This document shows positions 26,292 to 34,995 of a stretch of 54,703 nt of DNA, piece after piece. Position numbers and translations under genes: made by a program. This DNA is from Prevotella sp. (GTDB lineage Bacteria > Bacteroidota > Bacteroidia > Bacteroidales > Bacteroidaceae): the NCBI GenBank assembly GCA_017475265.1, contig JAFVFY010000070.1:1-54703 (forward strand). Direction: 5' to 3'. The notes under the pieces are model-generated. The model searched no databases, was not told where the DNA came from, and was given only the letters and a program-made list of their open reading frames with translations. How positions within the stretch are numbered: position 1 is the first letter of the stretch; every line of letters begins with the position of its first letter.

Positions 26292-28469
26292 ATGAGCATT
26301 TTCCTTGCAGGAACACCCCTGATTACCGACCCCACGTTGATTTTTTTCGTGGTGTTGCTCATTATTCTCTTCGCGCCAATCGTGATGAGCAAGCTGCGCA
26401 TCCCCCACATTATTGGTATGGTGCTGGCAGGTATCGCCATAGGCCCTTACGGACTGAACGTGCTAGAGCACGGCTCGTCATTCAAGATTTTCGGACAGGT
26501 AGGTCTCTACTACATCCTGTTCCTCGCCGGTCTGGAGATGGACCTGGAGAGCGTGCGCCGCAGCACGCGCCACTTCCTCATCTTCGGCCTGCTGACGTGC
26601 CTCCTTCCCTTCGGCATGACCTACGCCGTGGCGCGGCTGCTGCTCGACTACGGCCATCCCACCTCCTACCTCCTGGGATGTATCATGGCATCGAACACGC
26701 TCATTGCCTATCCCATTATCGGGCGCTACGGACTGCAGAAGCATCCATCGGTGGCATTGAGCGTAGGCTCATCGATGATTTCGCTCTTCCTCGCACTGGT
26801 TATGCTTGCTGCGCTGGCGGCCATGTACACAGTCACCGTCGCAGATCATACGACCTCTAACTCCTTCTTACTCCTTATAACTCCCTCTAACTCCCCGATA
26901 GCGTTCTGGCTCCTCTTCTTCCTCAAGCTCGCCGCTTTCCTCGTGGGAAGCATCATGCTTATCCCCAGGCTGACACGCTACTTCCTACGCCGATACTCGG
27001 ATGCCGTCATGCAGTACATCTTCGTCCTGTCGGTGATGTTCCTCTCCGCAGCACTCACAAATCTCATTGGGCTGGAGGGCATCGTGGGAGCCTTTATCTC
27101 CGGACTTATACTAAATAGGTATATACCGCGTGTGTCGCCACTGATGAACCGCATTGAGTTTATCGGCAACGCCCTGTTCATACCCTATTTCCTCATCGGC
27201 GTGGGCATGCTCATCAATGTGCAGGCTATGTTCAATGGCGGCAGCGTGGTGTGGGTGGTGCTGCTCATTGCTTTCATAGGCACCTTTGGCAAAGCCGCGG
27301 CCGCATACATCAGCAGTCTGCTCTTCCGTTTGCCTCAGCAAGATGGCAACATGATGTTCGGACTCACCTCGGCACACGCTGCCGGAGCCATCGCCATGGT
27401 GATGGTGGGCGTGAGACTCGACATCGTCAACGATGACATGCTCAACGGCGTGGTGATGATGATTCTCGTGACATGCGTCATATCCACGATGGTCACCGAG
27501 CGGGCTTCGCGGAAGATAACGCTGAGCAGCTACTCCCCGTCCTCACAGATGGTCAATAGCAGAGGGACAGCATCTGACGACGAGAAAATCCTGGTCTGCG
27601 TGAAATATCCCGAGATAGCCCCACAGTTGCTCAACCTCTCCATCTTCATGCGTAACCAGAGCCTGAACCGTGGACTTGTGGTCCTCAATGTGGTCTACGA
27701 TGACGAACAGGCACCAGCCTTGCGCGAGCAGGGACTGCGGTTGCTGGATTCGCTAAAGCAACAGGCAGCGGGCGCAGAAGTGAGAATACAGACGCAGGTG
27801 CGACTGGCATCAAACATCGCCAACGGCATCAAGCACGCCTTCCGCGAATTTGCCTGTTCGGAAATCGTCATGGGTATGCACGTCCATACTGATGTGAACC
27901 CCAAGTTCTGGGGAGAATTCATACAAAGCCTCTATAACGGTCTGAACCGCCAGATTATCCTCATGCGCTTCGTACAGCCCATGAGCACGCTACGCCGCAT
28001 ACAGGTGGCCGTTCCCTCAAGGGCTGAATTCGACAAGGGGTTCCACCGCTGGCTGGAGCGACTATGCCGCTTTGCCGGACAACTGGACTGCCGTACCGTA
28101 TTCCACGGGAGGAAGGATTCGCTGGATCTCATAGAGAACTATATCTGTACGCACCATAAAAGAATCAAGGCTGACTATATACCTATGGAGCACTGGAATG
28201 AGCTGCCCAAGCTGGCATCGTCCATTGCGCCCGACCACCTTTTCGTTGTCGTCACCGCACGTAAGAACACCATCTCCTATAAGAGCGCTATGGAGCGGCT
28301 GCCCGACGAGCTGCAGCAGCACTTCTCCGGCACCAACCTCATGATTATCTTCCCCGACCAGTACGGCACGCCGAAGGAGGAGGGCATGAGCTTCACCGAA
28401 GCCCAGCACCATGAGGAAACCAGCCTCTACGACACCATCATGCGACTCATTCACAGAAGAATCTCATAA
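26292..28469 (+). CDS. CPA2-type cation/proton antiporter with C-terminal USP-like domains
   Basis: 725 residues. The N-terminal 400 or so residues carry about a dozen membrane helices of the Na+/H+ exchanger fold ([68 protein letters not shown]). The rest is cytoplasmic and looks like two universal-stress-protein-like halves. Family members exchange Na+ or K+ for protons across the inner membrane. A decamer array (26855-26896) is translated as [15 protein letters not shown] within a loop between two helices. The ATG at 26292 follows the -7 box. A LolD-like gene follows after 29 bases. Confidence 0.92.
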   Translation: MSIFLAGTPLITDPTLIFFVVLLIILFAPIVMSKLRIPHIIGMVLAGIAIGPYGLNVLEHGSSFKIFGQVGLYYILFLAGLEMDLESVRRSTRHFLIFGLLTCLLPFGMTYAVARLLLDYGHPTSYLLGCIMASNTLIAYPIIGRYGLQKHPSVALSVGSSMISLFLALVMLAALAAMYTVTVADHTTSNSFLLLITPSNSPIAFWLLFFLKLAAFLVGSIMLIPRLTRYFLRRYSDAVMQYIFVLSVMFLSAALTNLIGLEGIVGAFISGLILNRYIPRVSPLMNRIEFIGNALFIPYFLIGVGMLINVQAMFNGGSVVWVVLLIAFIGTFGKAAAAYISSLLFRLPQQDGNMMFGLTSAHAAGAIAMVMVGVRLDIVNDDMLNGVVMMILVTCVISTMVTERASRKITLSSYSPSSQMVNSRGTASDDEKILVCVKYPEIAPQLLNLSIFMRNQSLNRGLVVLNVVYDDEQAPALREQGLRLLDSLKQQAAGAEVRIQTQVRLASNIANGIKHAFREFACSEIVMGMHVHTDVNPKFWGEFIQSLYNGLNRQIILMRFVQPMSTLRRIQVAVPSRAEFDKGFHRWLERLCRFAGQLDCRTVFHGRKDSLDLIENYICTHHKRIKADYIPMEHWNELPKLASSIAPDHLFVVVTARKNTISYKSAMERLPDELQQHFSGTNLMIIFPDQYGTPKEEGMSFTEAQHHEETSLYDTIMRLIHRRIS
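26855..26896. repeat. 10-base array (CTCTAACTCC) inside the antiporter gene
   Basis: Four decamer units, translated in frame. They are related to the array in front of the same gene at 26225-26263. Confidence 0.85.
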
Positions 28470-28498
28470 CACTATCGTCCCTTTCACTCCCTCAAAAA

Positions 28499-29161
28499 AT
28501 GATTGACCTCCAAGGAATCACCAAGAGCTTCGGCTCACTTCAAGTACTCAAAGGCATCGACCTCCACATCGACCGCAGCGAAGTGGTGAGCATCGTAGGC
28601 CCCAGCGGAGCAGGCAAGACCACACTGCTGCAAATCATCGGAACCCTCGACCGCCCTGACAGCGGCAGCGTGCACGTCGATTCCGTCGACGTGACTTCCC
28701 TCTCCCAGAAAGCCCTCGCCGACTTCCGCAACCGCCACCTAGGCTTCGTATTCCAGTTTCACCAGCTATTGCCAGAGTTCACCGCCCTGGAGAACATCAT
28801 GATTCCTGCCTACATTGGCGGCACCGGAAATAAACAGGCGAAGGAACGCGCACGGGAACTACTACAGTTCATGGGGCTCAGCGACCGCGCCTCCCACAAG
28901 CCCGCACAGCTCTCTGGAGGCGAGAAACAGCGTGTTGCAGTGGCACGCGCACTCATCAACAGCCCCGCCGTCATCCTCGCCGACGAGCCGTCAGGTAGCC
29001 TTGACACACGTAACAAGCAAGAACTGCATCAGCTCTTCTTCGACCTTCGCGACCGCTACGGGCAGACCTTCGTCATCGTCACACACGACGAAGAACTCGC
29101 TGGTCTCACCGACCGTACCCTGCACATGCGTGACGGACAGTGGTGGGGACAACCCGCCTAG
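28499..29161 (+). CDS. LolD-like ABC transporter ATP-binding protein
   Basis: 220 residues. Walker [10 protein letters not shown], the Q-loop in [17 protein letters not shown], the signature [15 protein letters not shown], Walker [13 protein letters not shown] and the switch HDEE are all present. The [15 protein letters not shown] block fits the LolD/MacB branch, which drives lipoprotein release or related export. No permease (LolC/E) is adjacent, which is common in Bacteroidota, so the partner is unknown. It probably shares the antiporter transcript. Confidence 0.93.
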   Translation: MIDLQGITKSFGSLQVLKGIDLHIDRSEVVSIVGPSGAGKTTLLQIIGTLDRPDSGSVHVDSVDVTSLSQKALADFRNRHLGFVFQFHQLLPEFTALENIMIPAYIGGTGNKQAKERARELLQFMGLSDRASHKPAQLSGGEKQRVAVARALINSPAVILADEPSGSLDTRNKQELHQLFFDLRDRYGQTFVIVTHDEELAGLTDRTLHMRDGQWWGQPA

Positions 29162-29282
29162 TCCTAAGGACAGTGACCGATGAACTCTTGGTGGGACAAA
29201 TAATTATTTGACATAAAGGGGGTTATTTGCGGCAAACAAAGTTAATTTTCTTGAAATATGTGCCTGTTTCAGAATTAATTAC

Positions 29283-29290
29283 TAATTTTG
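29283..29290 (+). promoter_or_regulatory. -7 box for the first FKBP gene
   Basis: TAATTTTG, 44 bases before the ATG at 29335. No strong -33 match was found. Confidence 0.55.
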
Positions 29291-29334
29291 CACGCTTTTT
29301 GAAACGTATTACACATTATTATATATAAAGAAGC

Positions 29335-29940
29335 ATGGATAAACTTAGCTACGCACTTGGTTTGGGCATCGGTCAGCAGCTGGCCCAGATGGGTGCTACA
29401 GGCTTGAAGGTAGCCGATTTTGCACAGAGTATCAGCGACGTGCTGGAGGGACGCGAACTGAAGATGTCGCACCGCGAGGCACAGCAGATTGTGCAGCAGT
29501 ATTTTGCACAGCAGGAAGAGAAAATCAACAAGGAACGCATGGCCCAGGGCAAGGTGCACAAAGAGGCCGGCGAGAAATACCTGGCTGAGAACGGGAAGAA
29601 AGCCGACGTGGTGACGCTGCCCAGCGGACTGCAGTATCAGGTGCTGCGCGAGGGCAACGGCAAGAAGCCTAAAGCCACTGACTCGGTGAAGTGCCACTAC
29701 GAGGGATTCCTCATCGACGGAACTGTCTTCGACAGCAGCGTGCAGCGCGGAGAACCCGCCGTGTTCGGACTGCAGCAGGTCATCGCAGGATGGACGGAAG
29801 GATTGCAACTGATGCAAGAGGGAGCCAAATACCGTTTCTTCATTCCCTACCGCCTGGCTTACGGAGAGGGCGGAGCAGGACAGATGATTCCCCCCTTCGC
29901 TACACTCATCTTCGACGTAGAACTCATCGAAGTGTTATAA
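29335..29940 (+). CDS. FKBP-type peptidyl-prolyl isomerase (Mip/FklB-like), no signal peptide
   Basis: 201 residues. An N-terminal helical dimerisation region (YALGLGIGQQLAQMG.., QQEEKINKERMAQG) is followed by an FKBP domain (about 105-201) with [44 protein letters not shown] and [22 protein letters not shown]. It lacks a signal peptide, unlike its two neighbours, so it should act in the cytoplasm. It is the first of three tandem paralogues and is separated from the second by a 31-base inverted repeat that may limit read-through. Confidence 0.93.
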   Translation: MDKLSYALGLGIGQQLAQMGATGLKVADFAQSISDVLEGRELKMSHREAQQIVQQYFAQQEEKINKERMAQGKVHKEAGEKYLAENGKKADVVTLPSGLQYQVLREGNGKKPKATDSVKCHYEGFLIDGTVFDSSVQRGEPAVFGLQQVIAGWTEGLQLMQEGAKYRFFIPYRLAYGEGGAGQMIPPFATLIFDVELIEVL

Positions 29941-29956
29941 CCCATAGCCTCCTTAG

Positions 29957-30121
29957 CCCCCTAAGTTAGGGGGTTGGGGGTCTGAACAGAAACAAGCCTT
30001 ACCCACCTAAGTTAGGGGGTCTGAACATACGCAAAACAAATAACAATCAATATTATTAACAATTAAAACGAGGGAAAGAACACCGAAACTGTTCAGACCC
30101 CCAACCCCCTAACTTAGGGGG
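29957..30121. repeat. 31-base perfect inverted repeat plus a partial copy between FKBP genes
   Basis: 29957-29987 and 30091-30121 are exact reverse complements over 31 bases. Each contains the palindrome CCCCCTAAGTTAGGGGG. A shorter degenerate copy lies at about 30002-30026. A transcript could fold into a very long hairpin, or each palindrome could fold on its own. This may end or weaken transcription from the first FKBP gene. Confidence 0.9.
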
Positions 30122-30136
30122 CAAAGAAACAAAACA

Positions 30137-30985
30137 ATGAAAAAAATTACTTACGTGGCCGCTATGGCCATCGCAGCTGCTACACTCGCATCGTGCAGCG
30201 GAAACGCCCCCAAGGCAAGTCTTAAAAACGAAGTTGACACCCTGAGTTACGCTATTGGCGTGGCACAGTCACAGGGCCTTAACGAGTACATCTCACAGCG
30301 TCTCGGCGTGGACACTGCCTACATGGCAGAGTTCGTACAGGGTGTCATCGACGGTGCCAATGCCGGTGATGACAAGAAGAAGACCGCTTACTTCGCAGGT
30401 ATTCAGATTGGACAGCAGATTCAGGGACAGATGGTTCCGGGCATCAATGCAAACATCTTCAGCAACGACAGCACCAAGAACGTTTCGCTTGACAACATTC
30501 TTGCCGGTTTCATCAGCGCCATCCTGAAGAAGGACATGAAGATGACCGTCGAGGAGGCCGACAGCACGGCTAACGCCATTGCTGCCAACATCAAGTATGG
30601 TGACAGAAAGGTGAAGAATGAGGAGTACCTCGCCGAGAACGCCAAGAAGGACAGCGTCGTCACCCTGCCCAGCGGTGTGCAGTACAAGATTCTGAAGGAA
30701 GGTAACGGTGCACAGCCTGTTGATAGCAACCAGGTTGTGGTGAACTACGAGGGTAAGCTCATCGACGGTACCGTCTTCGACAGCAGCTACCAGCGCAACC
30801 AGCCCGCCACATTCGGCGTTAACCAGGTCATCGCTGGATGGCAGGAGGCCCTGAAGCTCATGCCCGTCGGCTCGGTATGGGAAATCTACATCCCTCAGGA
30901 GCAGGGCTATGGCACACGCGACATGGGTAACATTCCTCCCTACTCAACACTTATCTTCAAGGTTGAACTTCTGGAAATCAAATAA
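30137..30985 (+). CDS. FKBP-type peptidyl-prolyl isomerase lipoprotein
   Basis: 282 residues. The signal peptide ends in the lipobox LASC with the lipidated Cys at 20. An N-terminal helical domain (DTLSYAIGVAQSQGL, YFAGIQIGQQIQGQM) precedes an FKBP domain from about 180 ([65 protein letters not shown]). It is a membrane-anchored folding helper for exported proteins. It is 10 bases from the next paralogue, so the two are surely co-transcribed. Confidence 0.95.
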   Translation: MKKITYVAAMAIAAATLASCSGNAPKASLKNEVDTLSYAIGVAQSQGLNEYISQRLGVDTAYMAEFVQGVIDGANAGDDKKKTAYFAGIQIGQQIQGQMVPGINANIFSNDSTKNVSLDNILAGFISAILKKDMKMTVEEADSTANAIAANIKYGDRKVKNEEYLAENAKKDSVVTLPSGVQYKILKEGNGAQPVDSNQVVVNYEGKLIDGTVFDSSYQRNQPATFGVNQVIAGWQEALKLMPVGSVWEIYIPQEQGYGTRDMGNIPPYSTLIFKVELLEIK

Positions 30986-30995
30986 GCACTGACTT

Positions 30996-31934
30996 ATGAA
31001 GAAAGTGATAGCACTGGCACTCGCCGCCCTGGTGGTGGGTGCCTCTTTCAGCACTTTGGATGCTAAGAAAAAGAAGGACAAGAAGAAGGATGCCCCTGTG
31101 GCAGAGGTACTTGCTCCCGTGGTACTCGCCAATGGTTGCGACTCTATGAGCTATGCCGCCGGCGGTGCCCTGACCAACGGTCTCATTCCCTACCTGCTGC
31201 AGCAGGGTGTTGATACTGCCTACATGGCAGACTTCGTCACCGGTCTGCGCCAGGGAATTGCCCAGCAGAAAATCGCCATGAGCGACCCTCAGGAGAAGGC
31301 CCGCATTTTAGGTGGGCAGATAGCTAACCAGCTGATGCAGGGTATGCTGCCCAACGTGAGACGTGATTTCACCGATACTCCTGACACACTCATCGAGGAT
31401 GTGTTCTTCCGTGGATTCACCGATGCCGTCATGGCTGACACCACCGTTATGACCCAAAAGCGGGCCGAGGCACTCTTCAAGGAGAAGCAGAAGGTGAACA
31501 AGGAGGCCAAGACGGAGAAGCTGACCAGAGCCGGACGTGAATTCCTGGAGGAGAACGGAAAGAAGGAAGGAGTCATCACTACCGCCAGCGGCCTGCAATA
31601 CAAGGTGCTGACGGAAGGCGACGGCGACGTGCCCCAGCGCACCGACAAGGTGAAGGTGCACTATGAAGGCCGCCTCATCGACGGTACCGTATTCGACGCC
31701 TCGTCGAAGCACGGCACAGAACCCGCTAGCTTCCGCGCAGACCAGGTCATCAAGGGATGGACTGAGGCTCTCACCATGATGCCCGTAGGCTCGAAGTGGC
31801 AGCTCTTCATTCCCCAGCACCTCGCTTACGGCGAGCGCCAGACAGGACAGATTCCTCCCTACTCCACCCTTATCTTTGACGTGGAGCTGGTGGATATAGA
31901 AAAGCCCGAAGCAAAGACCGAGGAGAAGAAATAG
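30996..31934 (+). CDS. Secreted FKBP-type peptidyl-prolyl isomerase
   Basis: 312 residues. The signal peptide [23 protein letters not shown] is followed by a lysine-rich stretch (KKKKDKKKD). The N-domain ([22 protein letters not shown]) and a C-terminal FKBP domain ([64 protein letters not shown]) resemble the gene before it. There is no lipobox cysteine, so it is probably periplasmic and soluble. It ends only 2 bases before the Lrp-type regulator gene. Confidence 0.94.
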   Translation: MKKVIALALAALVVGASFSTLDAKKKKDKKKDAPVAEVLAPVVLANGCDSMSYAAGGALTNGLIPYLLQQGVDTAYMADFVTGLRQGIAQQKIAMSDPQEKARILGGQIANQLMQGMLPNVRRDFTDTPDTLIEDVFFRGFTDAVMADTTVMTQKRAEALFKEKQKVNKEAKTEKLTRAGREFLEENGKKEGVITTASGLQYKVLTEGDGDVPQRTDKVKVHYEGRLIDGTVFDASSKHGTEPASFRADQVIKGWTEALTMMPVGSKWQLFIPQHLAYGERQTGQIPPYSTLIFDVELVDIEKPEAKTEEKK

Positions 31935-31936
31935 AA

Positions 31937-32410
31937 ATGGAGAAAATCGACAACCTGGACAAGAAAATACTGAGCATCCTCTCGAAGAACGCCCGCATAC
32001 CCTTCAAGGACGTGGCTGAGGAGTGCAACGTGTCGCGTGCCGCCGTGCACCAGCGTGTGCAGCGGCTCATCGAGAGCGGCGTCATCACCGGCAGCGGTTT
32101 CGACGTGAACCCCATGTCGCTAGGCTACCACACATGCACCTACGTGGGCATCACGCTGGAGCGCGGCTCGATGTACAAGGAGGTGGTGAAGCGCCTGGAG
32201 CTGATACCCGAGGTGGTGGAGTGCCACTTCACCACAGGCCCTTACACCATGATGGCCAAGCTCTACGCCCGCGACAATGAACAGCTCATGCACCTGCTCA
32301 ACGGACAGCTGCAGGAGATTCCCGGCGTGGTATCTACCGAGACGCTCATATCACTTGAACAGAGTTTTAAGCGCGATATTCCCGTACACTTCGTAGAGGA
32401 AGAGGAATAG
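31937..32410 (+). CDS. Lrp/AsnC-family transcriptional regulator
   Basis: 157 residues. The N-terminal winged helix-turn-helix (LDKKILSILSKNARIPFKDVAEECNVSRAAVHQRVQRL) and the C-terminal RAM/effector-binding fold (VGITLERGSMYKEVV.., VVECHFTTGPYTMMAKLYA) are complete. Lrp regulators usually sense amino acids. It abuts the C26-M19 hydrolase fusion with no gap (stop then ATG), so that amino-acid- or peptide-releasing enzyme is a plausible target. Confidence 0.94.
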   Translation: MEKIDNLDKKILSILSKNARIPFKDVAEECNVSRAAVHQRVQRLIESGVITGSGFDVNPMSLGYHTCTYVGITLERGSMYKEVVKRLELIPEVVECHFTTGPYTMMAKLYARDNEQLMHLLNGQLQEIPGVVSTETLISLEQSFKRDIPVHFVEEEE

Positions 32411-34306
32411 ATGATCAGTTTTGACTTTAACGCCCGACTGGCCGCCCTTCACCAGCGTTTCCCCGCTGCTGACAGGCGGCCAGTTGTCGGTATTACCGGA
32501 AACTACGGCGAGCAGACATGCAAGCTCGGAGAGGGATATTATAAACAGATAGTCCGTGCTGGCGGTACGCCGCTCATCATCCCGCCGCTCTCCGACGAAG
32601 CAACCATTCTGGAGACGCTGGAACGTGTCGACGCCCTGCTGCTCAGCGGCGGTGCCGACATCAACCCGCTCTTCATGGGAGAGGAACCGCAGCCACGCCT
32701 CGGCAGCATCAATGCCGAGCGCGACCTCCCCGAACTGCTCATTACCCGACTGGCCTTCAACCGACAACTACCCATACTGGGCATCTGCCGAGGCATACAG
32801 ACCCTCGCCGTGGCCCTGGGCGGCAAGGTCGCACAAGACATTGAAAGTGAAAAGGGAATAGTGAAAAGTGAAGCTTCCGCTGTAAAACATTCCCAGGATG
32901 CCGACCGCTCAGAACCCACTCATAGCATAGTCCTCGCTGACGACTCCATGCTAAGGGACATCTTCGGCGGCAACAGTATCTTCGTCAACTCCTTCCACCA
33001 CCAGGCCGTGGCCTCTCCCAGCTCCCACCTGAAAGTCACTGCTACCGCCACCGATGGCGTCATTGAGGCTGTGGAGAGCACGGAGCACAAGCCCATCATC
33101 GGCGTACAATGGCATCCCGAATGCATGGGCGACAACGGTCTGCCGCTCTTCCAATGGCTCGTCCGTGAGGCAGAGACATTCCGAAAGGTGAAAGACCTGC
33201 ACAACCGTGTGCTCACCCTCGATACCCATTGCGACACCCCCATGCTCTTCCCCCAGGGCATCGACTTCGCCACCCGTGACGACCGTCTGCTCGTTGACCT
33301 GCATAAGATGACCGAGGGACGGCTCGACGCCACCATCATGGTGGCCTACCTGCCACAGACAGGCTGGAACAACGAGGACGGTAAATGGAAAGTAATGACC
33401 GACAACCTTGCTCCCACGCCTAAGGCTTACGCCGACGGCATCTTCGACCGTATTGAGCAGATTGTAGCTGCCAATGGCGATCACCTCGCCCTTGCCCGCA
33501 CTCCCGCCGACCTCTGGGCCAACAAACGGGCGGGTCGCAAGAGCATCATGCTCGGCATTGAGAACGGCCTGGCCCTGGAGGATGACCTGGCCAACCTCGA
33601 CCACTTTGCCCGCCGTGGCGTGGTCTACATCACCCTCTGCCATAATGGCGACAACAGCCTCTGCGACTCTGCCAAGCTTCTGGGAGCGCAGTCGTCCTCG
33701 CCAGCAAAAATGGGAGCGCGGTCGTCCTCGCCTGCAAAACACACGTGGGGCGGCGTCAGTCCTTTCGGTGCCGATGTCATCCGCCGCATGAACGAACTGG
33801 GCATTATGGTAGACCTGAGCCATGCCCATGAGCGCAGCTTCTACGATGCCCTCGACATCAGCCGTCTGCCCATCGTCTGCAGCCACTCCTCCGCACGTGC
33901 TCTCTGCGACCATCCACGAAACCTCACCGACGACCAGATGCGCGCACTCGCCAACAAAGGCGGCGTGTGCCAGATAACCCTCTACCCCGGTTTCCTCAAA
34001 TCTCAAATCTCAAACCTCAAACCTCAAATCTCAAATCTCAAATCTCAAATCTCAGAAGCCACCATATTCGACGCCATGGCCCACCTCGACCATGCCATCG
34101 ACGTGATGGGCATAGATCACGTAGGCCTGGGCACCGACTTCGACGGCGACGGTGGTGTTCCCGGTCTGGCCAATGCCAGCGAGCTGACGAACTTCACACG
34201 TCAGCTTCTCGCCCGCCGCTACAGCGAGGACGACATCCAAAAGATATGGGGTGGCAACTTCCTCCGCGTCATGGAGGAAATACAGGCAGCCAACTATGCA
34301 CTATGA
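32411..34306 (+). CDS. Fusion of C26 gamma-glutamyl hydrolase-like and M19 membrane dipeptidase-like domains
   Basis: 631 residues. Residues about 20-260 are a class I amidotransferase-like C26 domain of the PuuD type (LSGGADINPLF, nucleophile Cys in GICRGIQ, His/Glu in GVQWHPECMG). Residues about 270-630 are an M19 dipeptidase with zinc ligands in DTHCDTP, Glu in LGIENG, VDLSHAHE, CSHSSAR and GLGTDFDGDGG. It should cleave gamma-glutamyl and dipeptide bonds. There is no signal peptide. Three insertions look foreign: a 30-base pair of repeats (33681-33740), a CTCAAAT array (33992-34056), and a terminal AACTATG array in which the stop codon falls. All keep the frame. Confidence 0.9.
   Translation: MISFDFNARLAALHQRFPAADRRPVVGITGNYGEQTCKLGEGYYKQIVRAGGTPLIIPPLSDEATILETLERVDALLLSGGADINPLFMGEEPQPRLGSINAERDLPELLITRLAFNRQLPILGICRGIQTLAVALGGKVAQDIESEKGIVKSEASAVKHSQDADRSEPTHSIVLADDSMLRDIFGGNSIFVNSFHHQAVASPSSHLKVTATATDGVIEAVESTEHKPIIGVQWHPECMGDNGLPLFQWLVREAETFRKVKDLHNRVLTLDTHCDTPMLFPQGIDFATRDDRLLVDLHKMTEGRLDATIMVAYLPQTGWNNEDGKWKVMTDNLAPTPKAYADGIFDRIEQIVAANGDHLALARTPADLWANKRAGRKSIMLGIENGLALEDDLANLDHFARRGVVYITLCHNGDNSLCDSAKLLGAQSSSPAKMGARSSSPAKHTWGGVSPFGADVIRRMNELGIMVDLSHAHERSFYDALDISRLPIVCSHSSARALCDHPRNLTDDQMRALANKGGVCQITLYPGFLKSQISNLKPQISNLKSQISEATIFDAMAHLDHAIDVMGIDHVGLGTDFDGDGGVPGLANASELTNFTRQLLARRYSEDDIQKIWGGNFLRVMEEIQAANYAL
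33681..33740. repeat. Tandem 30-base repeat inside the C26-M19 fusion
   Basis: Two copies (33681-33710, 33711-33740) with three differences are translated as GAQSSSPAKM and GARSSSPAKH. They fall between conserved M19 blocks. Confidence 0.85.
33992..34056. repeat. CTCAAAT/CTCAAAC 7-base array inside the C26-M19 fusion
   Basis: About nine 7-base units, translated as LKSQISNLKPQISN repeated with a period of seven residues. This is the longest coding copy of this array family in the window. Confidence 0.92.
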
Positions 34307-34358
34307 ACTATGCACTATGAACTATGCACTATGCACTATGAACTATGAACTATGAACT
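34292..34358. repeat. AACTATG/CACTATG 7-base array over the end of the C26-M19 fusion
   Basis: Nearly ten units. The stop codon TGA of the fusion is formed inside the array (34304-34306), so a change in unit number would alter the protein's last residues. The array ends 4 bases before the stop of the lipoprotein gene on the other strand. Confidence 0.9.
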
Positions 34359-34361
34359 GCA

Positions 34362-34727
34362 TTAGTTCTCCTGCTGCTTCTGGCGGATATACTTGATTTT
34401 TGCTCCCAGCACGTCCCACTGCACTTGCAGTGAGTCACGCTTCATGCGCAGCATTGTTAGCGCCGTCAGTTCGTCAGCGGTGGCACGCAGCTCAGCTTTG
34501 TGCTGTTCTACTTCAACCTTCATCCGCTCATACTCGGCCTTCACGGCCTCCAGCGTGCTGTCCACAATGGCCAGCTCCTGCTGAGAGGCCAACAACGTGC
34601 TGTCTTGCTTGTGTTTCAGGGCGGCACGGCGCTGCTCTATCTCCGTACGGCGGGAATTGTCGGTACATGATGCTAAGAGCAGTAAGGCACCAGCTGCAAG
34701 TGAAGAAAATAGGATTCCTTTTGTCAT
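34362..34727 (-). CDS. Small coiled-coil lipoprotein
   Basis: 121 residues. The signal peptide ends in the lipobox LASC with Cys at 21. The remainder is a single charged helix with heptad spacing (EIEQRRAALKHKQDSTLL ... KYIRQKQQE), predicted to be a coiled coil. I do not recognise a named family. By analogy with small periplasmic coiled-coil lipoproteins it may be structural. The ATG at 34727 is chosen because it begins the signal peptide; an upstream ATG adds a charged, unlikely leader. It has a good promoter at 34860-34891 and a leader of about 125 bases. Confidence 0.8.
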   Translation of the reverse strand: MTKGILFSSLAAGALLLLASCTDNSRRTEIEQRRAALKHKQDSTLLASQQELAIVDSTLEAVKAEYERMKVEVEQHKAELRATADELTALTMLRMKRDSLQVQWDVLGAKIKYIRQKQQEN

Positions 34728-34765
34728 GATAAATGGTGTTTTAGGGGTTCCTTTTTTTAGTAAAT

Positions 34766-34789
34766 GAGGGCTGGAAATCACCAGCCCTC
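34766..34789 (-). promoter_or_regulatory. Hairpin in the lipoprotein mRNA leader
   Basis: GAGGGCTGG and CCAGCCCTC form a perfect 9-base stem in the 5' untranslated region, about 40 bases before the start codon. No T-tract follows on the minus strand, so it is not a typical terminator. It may affect mRNA stability or translation. Confidence 0.5.
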
Positions 34790-34859
34790 AACCAACACAA
34801 AAACTAAACTAGACTTAACTATTACCCATCCTGATTTTCGCAAACCACGGAAAGGCGAT

Positions 34860-34891
34860 GCAAAGGTATACAAAAAATATGAATTTCCAAA
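34860..34891 (-). promoter_or_regulatory. Promoter of the coiled-coil lipoprotein
   Basis: Minus strand TTTG (34891-34888), a 19-base spacer and TACCTTTG (34868-34861). Confidence 0.7.
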
Positions 34892-34943
34892 TGTTTTCAC
34901 AAACTTTTACACTTTCCTTTAAAAACTAAATACTGTTAAATTC

Positions 34944-34974
34944 TTGTCTGTTACTCCACTTTTGCCTACCTTTG
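34944..34974 (+). promoter_or_regulatory. Promoter of the GH78-like gene
   Basis: TTG at 34944-34946, a 20-base spacer and TACCTTTG at 34967-34974. The ATG at 34996 follows after 21 bases. Confidence 0.7.
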
Positions 34975-34995
34975 GACGGAAAAAGCCCGAAATAA

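Noticed and set aside
32951-34006. Minus-strand open frame of 351 codons
   Set aside because: Shadow of the C26-M19 fusion.
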